DNA of 64,000 bases from positions 372,001 through 436,000 of the forward strand of contig DATKHY010000007.1 in the NCBI GenBank assembly GCA_035544215.1, written 5' to 3'. Below are positions 26,128-35,104 of the stretch, one piece after another (position 1 is the stretch's first letter; every line of letters starts with the position of its first letter). The DNA comes from Candidatus Binatia bacterium (GTDB lineage: Bacteria > Vulcanimicrobiota > Vulcanimicrobiia > Vulcanimicrobiales > Vulcanimicrobiaceae). Made by a program: the position numbers and the translations under genes. The notes below the pieces were generated by a model that searched no databases, was not told the origin of the DNA, and was given only the letters and a program-made list of their open reading frames with translations.

Positions 26128-27353
26128 GTAGAATCGTTCTGGCATATTCCGGCGGCCTCGATACGTCGGTGCTGTTGAAAAAGCTCGTTCTCGAAGGGCA
26201 CGAAGTCATCGCGATGACGGCCGATCTCGGCGAAAGCGACGCGGTGGCCGGGCCGGTTGCGCGGGCGGAGCTCGAAGCGGTGCGCGCCAAAGCGCTCCTA
26301 CTGGGCGCATTCGATGCCGTCGTGGTCGACGCGCGCGAGCGGTTCGTAAGCGACTATGCTTTCCCGGCGCTTCGAGCCAACGCGCTCTATGAAGATGCGT
26401 ACCCGCTCTCGGCGGCGCTCTCGCGCCCGCTCGTCGCCCAGCTGCTCGTCGAGACCGCGCACCGGCACGATGCGACCGTCGTCGCGCACGGATGTACCGG
26501 AAAGGGGAACGACCAAGTGCGCATCGAGCTGGCCGTCCGCGCGCTCGACCCGGCCTTGACCTGCCGCGCTCCGTTGCGCGAGTCGCCGCTCTCGCGACCG
26601 GACGCGATCGCGTTTGCGCGCGAGCACGGGGTGCCGGTAGCGCATACCGTCGAGAAGCCGTATTCGATCGACGCAAACCTCTGGGGGAGATCGATCGAAG
26701 CCGGCGTGCTCGAAGATCCGTGGAGCTCGCCGCCGGAAGACGCGTTTTCGTGGACGGCCGGTGCGGCGCGGCGACCTGCTGCGCCGCAAGAGATCGTCGT
26801 GGCGTTCGACGCCGCCGAGCCGCGGCACGGCTCAAATACGAGCGCTGCGCTGGTGGCCGAGCTCAACGCAGCCGGCGGCACGCACGGCGTGGGCCGGATC
26901 GATCTCGTCGAAGACCGCGTCGTCGGGTTCAAGTCGCGCGAAGTCTACGAATCCCCAGCAGCAACGATCCTCATCACCGCGCATCGCGCACTCGAGCGGC
27001 TCGTGCTGACGCGCGACGAGCTCCGCCTCAAAGCAATGACCGATCGTCGCTATGCGGAGCTCGTGTACGACGGGTTGTGGATGCACCCGCTCCGCTCCGC
27101 GCTCGACGCCTTCAACGCCGCTTTCGCTCCGCGAATGACGGGTGAGGTTCGCATTCGCCTCCATTGCGGCGCATGCGTGGTCGCCGGCACGCGGTCGCCG
27201 TTCACGCTCTACCGCGAGCGGGTTGCAACGTACGGCACGCGCGACGCCTTCGACCACGCGGCGGCGAGCGGATTCATCGCGCTGCACGGGCTTCCGCTCG
27301 AAACCTACGTGCTCGTTACCGAGGCGCAGGCGGCGGCGGCCGGCGCGCGGTGA
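26124..27353 (+). CDS. argG: Argininosuccinate synthase
   Basis: The 409-residue enzyme joins citrulline and aspartate using ATP. It shows the N-type ATP-pyrophosphatase loop AYSGGLDTSV at residues 6-15 and the second signature HGCTGKGNDQVR near residue 120, followed by RAPLRESPLSRPDAIAFAREHG. The length is normal. The start ATG overlaps the argR stop and the stop overlaps the argH GTG. Strong GC bias makes long opposite-strand frames here, which are not genes. Confidence 0.95.
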   Translation: MSRIVLAYSGGLDTSVLLKKLVLEGHEVIAMTADLGESDAVAGPVARAELEAVRAKALLLGAFDAVVVDARERFVSDYAFPALRANALYEDAYPLSAALSRPLVAQLLVETAHRHDATVVAHGCTGKGNDQVRIELAVRALDPALTCRAPLRESPLSRPDAIAFAREHGVPVAHTVEKPYSIDANLWGRSIEAGVLEDPWSSPPEDAFSWTAGAARRPAAPQEIVVAFDAAEPRHGSNTSAALVAELNAAGGTHGVGRIDLVEDRVVGFKSREVYESPAATILITAHRALERLVLTRDELRLKAMTDRRYAELVYDGLWMHPLRSALDAFNAAFAPRMTGEVRIRLHCGACVVAGTRSPFTLYRERVATYGTRDAFDHAAASGFIALHGLPLETYVLVTEAQAAAAGAR

Positions 27354-28702
27354 GCGCCTTGCAGTGGGGCGGCCGCTTTGGCGCCCCCGCCGATTCGAAG
27401 CTGCTCGCCTTCGGCTCGTCGCTGGAAGAAGATCTGGCGCTCGCGCCTTTCGACGTTGCGTGCTCGCTCGCACACGTCGAGGCACTCGACGGCGGCGCCG
27501 TCGTCACGCCGGCGCAGGCCGAATCGCTGCGAGTCGCGCTGCGCGCCGTCGAAACGGAGATTCGCGACGGCCGTTTTGCGGCGTACGCGCGCGCGCTCGG
27601 CGCGGAGGACATTCACGGCGCGATCGATGCACGCGTTCGCGAGCTGGCCGGAGCGCCCGGCGAGTGGCTGCATGCCGGGCGTAGCCGCAACGACCAGGTT
27701 GCCACGACGCTCCTGCTCTACGTCGACGAGCGCGCGCGCGCGGCGCGTCGCCAAACGCACGCCATCGCCTCCTCGGTCGCCGCACGCGCACGTGCGACGA
27801 TCGAGGCCGGCACTATCCTCGCCGGGTGCACGCATCGGCAGCCGGCGCAGCCCGTCCTGCTGGCCTTCGTCTTAGTCGCCTGGAGCGAAAGCTTCGTGGG
27901 CGCGGCGCGTCGCTTTTTCGACATCGAGCGCGCCGCGACGCAGTCGTGCCCGCTCGGCAGCGCCGCCCTGGCAGGTTCCGGATTGCCGCTCGACCGGGAT
28001 CGTGCGGCGCGCGCGCTCGGTTTTGCAAGCCCCTCGCGTAACGCGCTTCATGCGATCGGAAATCGTGACGTGGCACTCGATTTCGCGCACGCCTGCGTAC
28101 GCGTTGTCGCCGACGCATCGCGCATCGCGGAAGAGTTGATCGTCTGGTCGACGCCGGCCTACGGATACGTTCGTTTAGGACATGCGTCGTCGACCGGCTC
28201 GAGCCTGATGCCGCAAAAGCGAAATCCCGATCCGTTCGAGCTCATCCGCGCGCACGCGGCCAAGCTGGTCGGCTTGTACGCCGGTGCGCTCGGGACGCTG
28301 TGCGGCCTGGCGCCCTCCTACCAGCGCGATTTACAAGTTACGAAGAGTCAGGTGATTGCGATCGTCGAGGATGCCCTGTGCGTTCTCGACGCATTTGCGC
28401 GCGCGCTTGCCGACGTGACATTCGATCGTGCCCGCATGGAAACGGCCGCGCTCGACGGCTACACGACTGCGACGGATGCCGCAGATGCACTGATCGCCGG
28501 AGGTACGTCCCCGCGACAAGCGCACGCGCGCATCGGCGCCGACGTCGCGCGCGCGGAATCGGAAGGTCGCGCACTCGATGGGCTCGACGCGCGCGCTTCC
28601 GTTGCGGCAAAGAGAACGCGCGGATCGACGCGCCAATCGGATGTTTACGAACAAATCGCTTCCATCGAAGCGGAGCTCGCCGATCTCGGAGAGGCATGGT
28701 GA
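27350..28702 (+). CDS. argH: Argininosuccinate lyase
   Basis: The 450-residue enzyme of the fumarase/aspartase superfamily releases arginine and fumarate. It begins VSALQWGGRFGAPAD at GTG 27350, which overlaps the argG stop. Family landmarks are AGRSRNDQVATT, TILAGCTHRQPAQPV and the signature GSSLMPQKRNPD. Length is typical. It is translationally coupled on both sides and is the last pathway step. Confidence 0.95.
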   Translation: MSALQWGGRFGAPADSKLLAFGSSLEEDLALAPFDVACSLAHVEALDGGAVVTPAQAESLRVALRAVETEIRDGRFAAYARALGAEDIHGAIDARVRELAGAPGEWLHAGRSRNDQVATTLLLYVDERARAARRQTHAIASSVAARARATIEAGTILAGCTHRQPAQPVLLAFVLVAWSESFVGAARRFFDIERAATQSCPLGSAALAGSGLPLDRDRAARALGFASPSRNALHAIGNRDVALDFAHACVRVVADASRIAEELIVWSTPAYGYVRLGHASSTGSSLMPQKRNPDPFELIRAHAAKLVGLYAGALGTLCGLAPSYQRDLQVTKSQVIAIVEDALCVLDAFARALADVTFDRARMETAALDGYTTATDAADALIAGGTSPRQAHARIGADVARAESEGRALDGLDARASVAAKRTRGSTRQSDVYEQIASIEAELADLGEAW

Positions 28703-29667
28703 CGCGCGTTCATGTCTGGGGTGCGAGCGGATATGCCGGGGCGGAGGCGATCCGCCTCCTCCACGCTCATCCGCTGCTCGAGCTCGGCGTGCTCGAGAGC
28801 CACAGCCACGCCGGGGAGCGCGTAAGCGAACACTTTCCACGCCTACGGGCGACCCCGTACCGGTTCGGCGAGTCCGGTAGCACCCTCGCAGCGGCTACCG
28901 ACGCCGATGTTGCGATCGTCGCCGGATCCGAAGATCACGCTGAGGCGATCGTGCCGGCGCTGCTCGAGCGCCGGGTGCGCGTGGTAGACCTATCGTCGCG
29001 CTATCGGCTGGATGAGTCAGCCGTCTACGGCTTATCCGAGTGGTTTGGGGAGGCGGTCGCCGAGGCGCAGCTCGTAGCCAATCCCGGATGTTATCCAACG
29101 GCCGCTTTGCTCGCTCTTCTGCCGCTCGCGCAGGTTGCGAGCCCGCGCCACGTCGTGATCGACGCGAAGAGTGGAATCACGGGTGCCGGCCGGACGCCGC
29201 ACGTAGACTCACTTTTCGCAGAGGTTAGCGGCGACGTCCGCGCCTACGGCCTCAAGGGCCACCGCCATTACCCGGAGATCCAACGATTTCTCCACGCCGG
29301 CGGCATCGAAGCGAGTCTCACGTTCACGCCGCACGTCGTGCCGATCGCCCGCGGCATGTTAGTCAATGCGTACGCCGTCTGCGACGTAGCGGTGAGCGCC
29401 GATAAAGTCGCGGCAGCCTACGACCGCGCGTACGCGCGGGCGCCTTTTGTGAGAATGCTGTGGGGGAACCGCGCTCCAAGCGTTGCGGCCGTGGTCGGAA
29501 CGAACGATGCCGAGATACGAGTCGACGTCGAGGGGCCGGTCGTGCGCATTCTCTGCGCCATCGATAACCTCGGTAAGGGTGCGGCCGGACAAGCCATCCA
29601 GAACGTGAACCTGATGTTGGGACTTCCGCAAGAAAGCGGCCTCGATGCTCGCGCAATCGTTGCTTGA
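28696..29667 (+). CDS. argC: N-acetyl-gamma-glutamyl-phosphate reductase
   Basis: The 323-residue protein reduces acetylglutamyl phosphate with NADPH. It starts MVTRVHVWGASGYAGAE (dinucleotide-binding loop) and has ANPGCYPTA with the catalytic Cys, plus KSGITGAGR. ATG 28696 overlaps the argH stop; GTG 28699 is possible. It follows argH and precedes argJ with a 23-nt overlap. Confidence 0.94.
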   Translation: MVTRVHVWGASGYAGAEAIRLLHAHPLLELGVLESHSHAGERVSEHFPRLRATPYRFGESGSTLAAATDADVAIVAGSEDHAEAIVPALLERRVRVVDLSSRYRLDESAVYGLSEWFGEAVAEAQLVANPGCYPTAALLALLPLAQVASPRHVVIDAKSGITGAGRTPHVDSLFAEVSGDVRAYGLKGHRHYPEIQRFLHAGGIEASLTFTPHVVPIARGMLVNAYAVCDVAVSADKVAAAYDRAYARAPFVRMLWGNRAPSVAAVVGTNDAEIRVDVEGPVVRILCAIDNLGKGAAGQAIQNVNLMLGLPQESGLDARAIVA

Positions 29668-30859
29668 GTTGATCTCGCTCCGCGGCGGTCTCGGCGCCGT
29701 GCCCGGCGTGCGGCTCGCCGGCGTGCATGCCGGGATCAAGCCCCGCAAGCGCGATCTCGCGCTGATCGCATTCGACGGGCCGCAAACCTGCGCGTCGGTG
29801 ACGACCACCAATGAGATCAAGGCGGCGCCGTTGCTCGTCAGCGCGGCCCATCTCGCGCAGTCGCCCACGATGCGCGCGCTCGTTTGCAACTCGGGCTGCG
29901 CAAACGCGTGCACCGGCGAGCGGGGAGAACGCGACGCCCGCGCAACCGCGCGGCAAGTCGCCGCCCTGCTTGAAATCGCGCCCGCCCAGGTGGTCGTCGC
30001 GTCGACCGGCGTGATCGGCGTGCCGTTGCCGGTGGACCGCGTGCAGCGGGGGCTGGAGCGAGCCGTCATGCTGCTGGATTCGGGCGGCAAGGCCGCATTC
30101 GATGCGGCCGAGGCGATCATGACGACCGATCGCGTGCCGAAGCTCGCCGCCTACGCGTTCTATCATTGCGGCCGAAAGTACGTCGTCGGCGGCATCGCTA
30201 AGGGGTCGGGGATGATCGCTCCAAACATGGCGACGATGCTGGCCTTTATCGCGACGGATTATCCGCTATCCGGCGGCGCGCTCGCCCATCTTCTGCGCGA
30301 GCGCGCGGACGAAAGTTTCAATATGATCTCGGTCGACGGCGATATGTCGACCAACGATGCGGTATACGCGTTTGCCCCCGCAAGTGTGAACGGCGCACAC
30401 GCGCCGGCCGAATGCGCCGCCGCGCTGCGCGCCGTTTGCCTTGACCTCGCGCGTGCCATGGTCGCCGACGGCGAAGGCGCCACCAAAACGCTCGAGGTTC
30501 GCGTCACCGAAGCGGGCGACGTCAAGCAAGCGCGCGCCATTGCCCGTGCGATCATCAACAGTAATTTGGTGAAGACCGCGCTCTTCGGCGAGGATCCGAA
30601 CTGGGGACGGGTCGTCGCGGCCGCCGGCGCGGCCCGCGCGGGCCTCGACCCGTCGGAGTGGTCCCTGTATGTCAACGGCAAACTGTGGGTGGACCGCGGC
30701 GGTATCGAGTCGCTCTCCGAAGCCGAAGCCCATCGCGAGCTCGAGTCGTCGAACGTGGCCATCGAGTTGAAGCTAGCATTGGGAGGCGCCGAAGCGACGG
30801 GTTGGGGATGCGACCTCTCGCGCGACTACGTGCGCATCAATGCGAGCTACCGAACGTGA
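29645..30859 (+). CDS. argJ: Ornithine/glutamate N-acetyltransferase
   Basis: The 404-residue proenzyme transfers acetyl from acetylornithine to glutamate. The autocleavage region KGSGMIAPNMATML supplies the catalytic Thr, and FGEDPNWGR is the second signature. It recycles the acetyl group, so no argE is needed. Because no argA is seen in the window, a bifunctional form that also uses acetyl-CoA is possible but not provable from sequence. It overlaps argC by 23 nt. Confidence 0.93.
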   Translation: MLAQSLLELISLRGGLGAVPGVRLAGVHAGIKPRKRDLALIAFDGPQTCASVTTTNEIKAAPLLVSAAHLAQSPTMRALVCNSGCANACTGERGERDARATARQVAALLEIAPAQVVVASTGVIGVPLPVDRVQRGLERAVMLLDSGGKAAFDAAEAIMTTDRVPKLAAYAFYHCGRKYVVGGIAKGSGMIAPNMATMLAFIATDYPLSGGALAHLLRERADESFNMISVDGDMSTNDAVYAFAPASVNGAHAPAECAAALRAVCLDLARAMVADGEGATKTLEVRVTEAGDVKQARAIARAIINSNLVKTALFGEDPNWGRVVAAAGAARAGLDPSEWSLYVNGKLWVDRGGIESLSEAEAHRELESSNVAIELKLALGGAEATGWGCDLSRDYVRINASYRT

Positions 30860-32052
30860 CGCTGCTCGATACCTATTCTCGGGCACCACTGACGATCGTT
30901 GCCGGTGAAGGCTGCGAGCTCATCGACGATCGCGGACGCCGGTATCTCGATTTCATCAGCGGTATCGCAGTCAACGTGCTCGGTCATGCGCATCCGGCGA
31001 TTGCCGAGGCCGTCGCGACGCAGGCGGGCAGGCTGACACATGCGAGCAATCTCTATCACCATGAGCCCGCGGGTACGCTCGCGCGCGAACTCGTCGAGCG
31101 CTCCGGAATGAGCGGCGCGTTCTTATGCAACTCCGGCAGCGAGGCGAATGAAGCTGCGATCAAGCTCGCACGCAAGTGGGCTTACCGTCGCGGCGAGCGG
31201 GAGCGTCGCACGATCCTAGCCTGTACGGGGTCCTTCCACGGTCGCACGCTCGGGTCGCTCGCCGCAACCGCGACCGCGTCGTATCGGGAAGGCTTTGAGC
31301 CGCTACCGAATTGTTTTGATTTCGTCGCGTTCAACGACCTCGATTCACTGCGTAGCGCAATCGATGAAAGCGTTGCGGCGTTCATTGTGGAGCCGGTACA
31401 AGGAGAAAGCGGAGTGCACGTCGCGAGCGTCGAGTTTCTTGCGACGGCCCGCCGGCTCTGTGACGAGCGTGGCGCGCTTCTGATCTTCGACGAGATTCAA
31501 TGCGGAATGGGACGGACAGGCTCGTTCTTTGCATTTGAGCAATTCGGGGTGCGGCCGGACATCGTCACCCTCGCGAAAGGGCTGGCCAACGGACTGCCGA
31601 TCGGCGTCGCTCTCGCCGGCGACCGCTGCGTTGGCGGATTCGCTCCCGGCGATCACGGATCGACGTTCGGCGGGTCTCCCGTCCCGTGTGCCGCCGCACT
31701 CGCGCATCTGCGTGTGCGCGATGAACTCGATCTCGATCGCAACGTGCGCGCTCGATCGCGTGACCTGTTCGGCGCTCTCGCTCAGCTTGCGTCGTCAGTG
31801 CCCGACGTGCTAGAGTCACCGCGGGGGCTTGGCCTACTCGTCGGTCTGCCCGTTCGCGCACCATACGAAGCGAGGGCGATCGTCGCCCGGGCGCGCGAGT
31901 GCGGGCTGCTCCTCGGCAGCGCGGGCTCCAATACGCTGCGCTTAGCGCCACCGCTGATCTTGTCAGAGAGTGACGTCGAACGAGCCGTGTCTTTGCTCAC
32001 GGTCGCAATCGAGCGCGAGACAAACGCATTGCAAGACGCGCCGAGTGGCTGA
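30856..32052 (+). CDS. argD: Acetylornithine aminotransferase
   Basis: The 398-residue PLP enzyme starts at GTG 30856, overlapping the argJ stop (GTGA). Motifs: FISGIAVNVLGHAHPAI, LCNSGSEANEAAIK, FDEIQCGMGRTG and the PLP lysine in VTLAKGLANGLPIG. It converts acetylglutamate semialdehyde to acetylornithine. It is the last gene of the operon. No clear intrinsic terminator follows; the sequence runs into a decayed integrase region. Confidence 0.93.
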   Translation: MTLLDTYSRAPLTIVAGEGCELIDDRGRRYLDFISGIAVNVLGHAHPAIAEAVATQAGRLTHASNLYHHEPAGTLARELVERSGMSGAFLCNSGSEANEAAIKLARKWAYRRGERERRTILACTGSFHGRTLGSLAATATASYREGFEPLPNCFDFVAFNDLDSLRSAIDESVAAFIVEPVQGESGVHVASVEFLATARRLCDERGALLIFDEIQCGMGRTGSFFAFEQFGVRPDIVTLAKGLANGLPIGVALAGDRCVGGFAPGDHGSTFGGSPVPCAAALAHLRVRDELDLDRNVRARSRDLFGALAQLASSVPDVLESPRGLGLLVGLPVRAPYEARAIVARARECGLLLGSAGSNTLRLAPPLILSESDVERAVSLLTVAIERETNALQDAPSG

Positions 32053-32279
32053 CACCAACTACTGATGCGCCCGACTTTCTACTTGGGTTATGGCTGATGT
32101 GTAAGGCAATTTCAGGCCACGGATAATTGTGAGGGTGGGTTGATTTTATTCCGCTCGTCGTGAGTGGCGTATTGACGCGAAGCGGTAGGCGCGACTTGGT
32201 AATCGCCGGCACTACACTCGACACGCTGTACGCTTTTGGCGCGCATACTGGCTCAGTGGTATGTTGCAGCAAAGTAACG
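32053..32279. other. Gene-free stretch downstream of argD
   Basis: No gene is visible. No GC hairpin with a T-tract follows the operon. The first half is relatively AT-rich (GGTTGATTTTATTCCG). It probably includes further decayed integrase sequence, since recognisable integrase residues start near 32280. Confidence 0.4.
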
Positions 32280-32358
32280 GCGCGGCCCGAAGTAGCGAGG
32301 AAGCGTCTCCGTCACGCCGATATCCGCGCCACGACCGAGGTTATCTGCGCGCCTATCA
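32280..32358 (+). pseudogene. Second tyrosine-recombinase C-terminal remnant
   Basis: The plus strand reads ARPEVARKRLRHADIRATTEV, matching the box II region of island integrases (VAxKxLRHxDIRTTxEVYAH). The expected Tyr-Ala-His then degrades to ICAPIM, consistent with small indels. No intact enzyme surrounds it. It ends about 120 nt left of att-type copy C, the same position the first remnant has relative to copy B. Confidence 0.62.
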
Positions 32359-32479
32359 TGAGCGCGCGACGCCCAAGCCGGGGGCATTTTAGACTCGGCT
32401 CTGCGGCGGTGGAACTTTTACGGCGGTTAGAAAATGCGATCTCGAGCGACGAAAAAGTCAATAAAATAAGGCTAAATTT

Positions 32480-32640
32480 TGGGATGGCCGGGAGTCGAAC
32501 CTACGCTTGGGGGTTCCGGGAAGCCCCGTCCATTACCGAATAGCGTTATTTTGTAGGGCTTTTTCGCTTCCAGGTTCCCGAGCGATACCGCCCAGTCCCG
32601 GCCGCTCCCGACCGCTCCGTTAGAAAATGTTAAAAAAACT
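32480..32640 (-). repeat. att-type scar, copy C
   Basis: 32480-32501 equals the tRNA-Leu 3' end. The following block matches copy B closely (CTACGCTTGGGGGTTCCGGG, ACCGAATAGCGTTATTTTG, CGCTCCGTTAGAAAATG). TAAAATAAGGC lies just to its left. It forms the right boundary of the unit that carries the arginine cluster. Confidence 0.75.
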
Positions 32641-32890
32641 CGATCGGTGACCTGAACAATCCAGTTGTCCCTGGCTCCAGATTCTGGGCCGACGCTATGT
32701 CCTATGGACCAAATCCACTAATCCGATTAATTAGTATGCGACACAAAGGAGTTGCTGAAGGTCTTCGGGACTGCGCAACCAGGCTGATGGCGATTATTTC
32801 GCCGTCTCGGCCGCCCAAAAAGGTCAACGCGCGATTCTCGTATATAGACATCGCAGCGACGCCGAGGGTTATAGAGGTGCGCCTAGGATG

Positions 32891-33268
32891 TCAACCGTCG
32901 CCGTCCTTGAGGGCAGCGTAGATCGTGGCGCGTCGCTCGTCTAGCTTTGCATTGACGTCGCTAGCCGTAGGTCCAACGGTCTTCGGAGTAAACCGAACGT
33001 CACCGAAGCTGCCCATTCCGCCGAAAAGGTTACGCCGGATAACGGCGATTTGCTCTCTGCTGAGAGGGGTGGTCTGCGCCTCGACTAACTCGACAATTAT
33101 TGAAAACACTCCCACCCAGACGAGAGCTCGTGGATCCGCGACCTTAGGCTCTGCTGGGACCCAATCGTTCCCATTCCACGTTCTGGTATTCGGGCCGATT
33201 TCCGCTGCAAGAGGAGCCATATCTTCGATAGCACCGCGGAGTTCGGTTATTAATACTTGTTTGTTCAT
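32891..33268 (-). CDS. Hypothetical protein, island cargo
   Basis: The 125-residue product begins MNKQVLITELRGAIEDMAPL and is helical with one central hydrophobic strand (RALVWVGVFSIIVELVEAQ). It has no signal peptide, recognised domain or clear ribosome site. It lies alone between scars C and D, and its codons look less GC-biased than those of the arg genes, which suggests transferred DNA. Confidence 0.5.
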   Translation of the reverse strand: MNKQVLITELRGAIEDMAPLAAEIGPNTRTWNGNDWVPAEPKVADPRALVWVGVFSIIVELVEAQTTPLSREQIAVIRRNLFGGMGSFGDVRFTPKTVGPTASDVNAKLDERRATIYAALKDGDG

Positions 33269-33338
33269 GGTATCGGAAAGGGTATCGAGCTGACTGGATT
33301 TAGTACCGACGAATCTCTGACAATAACGCCAATTTATA

Positions 33339-33495
33339 TGGGATGGCCGGGAGTCGAACCCAAGCTCGGGGATTCCAGTCGCTGCCGACCGTTACCGAAA
33401 AGTGTTATTCCGTGAGGCTTTTCCGCCCACTGGTTCCCGAACCATCCCTGCCGATTCTGACCGCTTCCGACCCGTCCGTGACAAAACGTGACAAT
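33339..33495 (-). repeat. att-type scar, copy D
   Basis: 33339-33360 equals the tRNA-Leu 3' end, and the next base also matches the tRNA. The block is diverged from A-C: it ends CCGTCCGTGACAAAACGTGA (33473-33492) instead of CCGTTAGAAAATG. The variant matches the truncated scar at 12376-12418, so two integrase-specificity subtypes may be represented. Confidence 0.72.
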
Positions 33496-33536
33496 AAGCA
33501 AAAGCTCGAATCCCATGAACCAGTGAGGCCAAAACG

Positions 33537-33799
33537 ATGAACATAAGAGCGTTTGCCGAGCGCTACACGGCGGCGTGGTGCGGTGGGGATCCTTGCGCGG
33601 TAGCAGCATTTTTTCGCCGGACGGGTCGCTCACAGTCAATGACGGAGCGCCAGCGCGAGGACGCGTGGCGATCGCGGAAATAGCCAGAAGCTTTATGGAC
33701 GCCTTCCCGGATCTCAGCGTTGCACGTGCTCGCGTTGTTCCTAGCAATCACCGCTCTCGTTTTACAGTTTGTGCACCGCTAAGAAACCTTCGATTCTGA
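33537..33799 (+). pseudogene. SnoaL-like protein, frameshifted and truncated
   Basis: After GAGG, an ATG at 33537 encodes NIRAFAERYTAAWCGGDPCAV and AAFF, then loses frame. The continuation SPDGSLTVNDGAPARGR, AEIARSFMDAFPDL lies in the next frame. Both parts match the SnoaL polyketide-cyclase-like family. The break coincides with a run of six T at about 33608-33613, where one more T would restore the frame. The C-terminal third is missing. Confidence 0.6.
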
Positions 33800-33889
33800 T
33801 ATTCTCGCGAAAAAGAGGCAATGGCAGGCTAACGCCTGGAAGGGGACTAAAATAGGCAACCTGAACACGGTCTCAGTTGGAGGTGTTCC

Positions 33890-34498
33890 ATGGAACGACG
33901 TAGCCGCCACGCTGCCGCGGCCTTCGCTACCGTTGTTGCTATTGGCGGCTTATTCGTGTCGTCGCATGCCGCAAGCGATGCGTCCCAAAGCCCTTCCGAT
34001 GCGCGCGCTGAGGCGCGCGGGCTTGGGGCTTGGGCAACACATAAAATGTTCCGGCTTCGTCTGGCCATCCTCACGTTGATCGTAACTTTTCTTAGCCCCA
34101 GCAACGCGCTAGCAGCGTCATCTCCAGAACTTAACACAGTTGGGGTCGCGATCGTGCGGGCCGTGGGTACGTGCCCGGCGACGATCCGGATCAGAGTCGC
34201 ATCGACGTATTTCGAAGGCGGCTATACGCTCGACATCACGGCTATGACGTCTGACGTCGCTTACGTGAGCGAGCTTCGCTCGGCAACGCCGCAGCAGATC
34301 GTATTCAATGCAAAGCTCCGTCCAGCGTATGAGTCTTGTAAAGGCTCGGGCCGGTCGAAGGACAATGCGCACCGCTTCACGCTGCAAAACGGTACGCTGA
34401 CCTACGTCATCACGCCCCGTAAAGATCCTAACAACAGTCCGAGATTGAACGACGTGAGCGTCTCGCCTCCGCACGTGAACATGTCCTTCGCGGACTGA
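33890..34498 (+). CDS. Secreted protein of unknown function with two signal-like segments
   Basis: GGAGGTG precedes the ATG at 33890, whose product begins with a signal-like stretch (ATVVAIGGLFVSSHA). Residue 53 starts a second, better signal peptide (MFRLRLAILTLIVTFLSP, ending NALA). The mature domain contains AIVRAVGTCPATIRIRV and ESCKGSGRSKDNAHRF with two Cys. Either a fusion removed an upstream stop, or translation begins at 34046. No family is recognised. Confidence 0.5.
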   Translation: MERRSRHAAAAFATVVAIGGLFVSSHAASDASQSPSDARAEARGLGAWATHKMFRLRLAILTLIVTFLSPSNALAASSPELNTVGVAIVRAVGTCPATIRIRVASTYFEGGYTLDITAMTSDVAYVSELRSATPQQIVFNAKLRPAYESCKGSGRSKDNAHRFTLQNGTLTYVITPRKDPNNSPRLNDVSVSPPHVNMSFAD

Positions 34499-34567
34499 CT
34501 CTCATCGCCCCGGGACAGACCCCCTATCGGGCGCAAGTGCACACGCGCACGTAGGAGGTGCGTAGCC

Positions 34568-34822
34568 ATGATCGTACCGCGGCACTGCGAGCTGGATCAC
34601 AGCCGGGCCCAACTTGCGGCCTTGCTTTTCGTTTCACCACCCCTCGGGAACGTGCAACGCAATGCCCGCGAACCCTTAATCGCCCTACCCCACCCCACCT
34701 TTCCGGGCGCGCACGCGCCACGTAGGAAGCAGGTAGCAGCTGGTCTTTCGATCGGTTCAAAGATAGGCACCCGTATAGCAGGCATCCTTGCTTGGTACTG
34801 CGATTCGCGGACAAAACCTTGA
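34568..34822 (+). CDS. Doubtful 84-residue frame
   Basis: GGAGGT lies 8 nt before the ATG, but the product (MIVPRHCELDHSRAQLAALL...) has no domain and an amino-acid composition like random GC-rich sequence. The surrounding 34499-35050 otherwise contains no gene; two imperfect copies of CACGTAGGA occur there. Confidence 0.25.
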   Translation: MIVPRHCELDHSRAQLAALLFVSPPLGNVQRNAREPLIALPHPTFPGAHAPRRKQVAAGLSIGSKIGTRIAGILAWYCDSRTKP

Positions 34823-35104
34823 CCAACCTAAAATGCGCTATAGTCCTAACGCCGCATGCTCCCAATAACTTGCTTCCAGCATCGAGTTATGCAGCGCTGA
34901 ACCGAGCAGTACCATGCTCGCGTCTCCACTTGGTTTGAACACCGCGTCCCTAGCAAAATATCAACCTAAGCCCGACAGTCGCATTGATGCTCATCGAGCG
35001 GACAAAACGAGACCTAGTGCGGCGGAAACTCCTATAAAATAAAGCAAATACTTTTTGGGATGGCCGGGAGTCGAACCCGGACGCCCTTTCGGGCTGCAGA
35101 TTTT

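Noticed and set aside
26206-27485. Long minus-strand frames opposite argG and argH
   Set aside because: High GC produces open antisense frames. The products are Arg/Ala-rich with no motif.
32697-32921. Possible third integrase remnant (KKVNARFSYIDIAATPRVIE)
   Set aside because: The similarity to LGHxDIATTxRVYEH is weak, the key Gly-His and Tyr-His are absent, and it is 460 nt from the next scar rather than ~100.
15152-33360. The four tRNA-like copies as functional tRNA genes
   Set aside because: Each contains only the 3' third (T-arm side and acceptor strand). No D-arm or anticodon arm can be built upstream.
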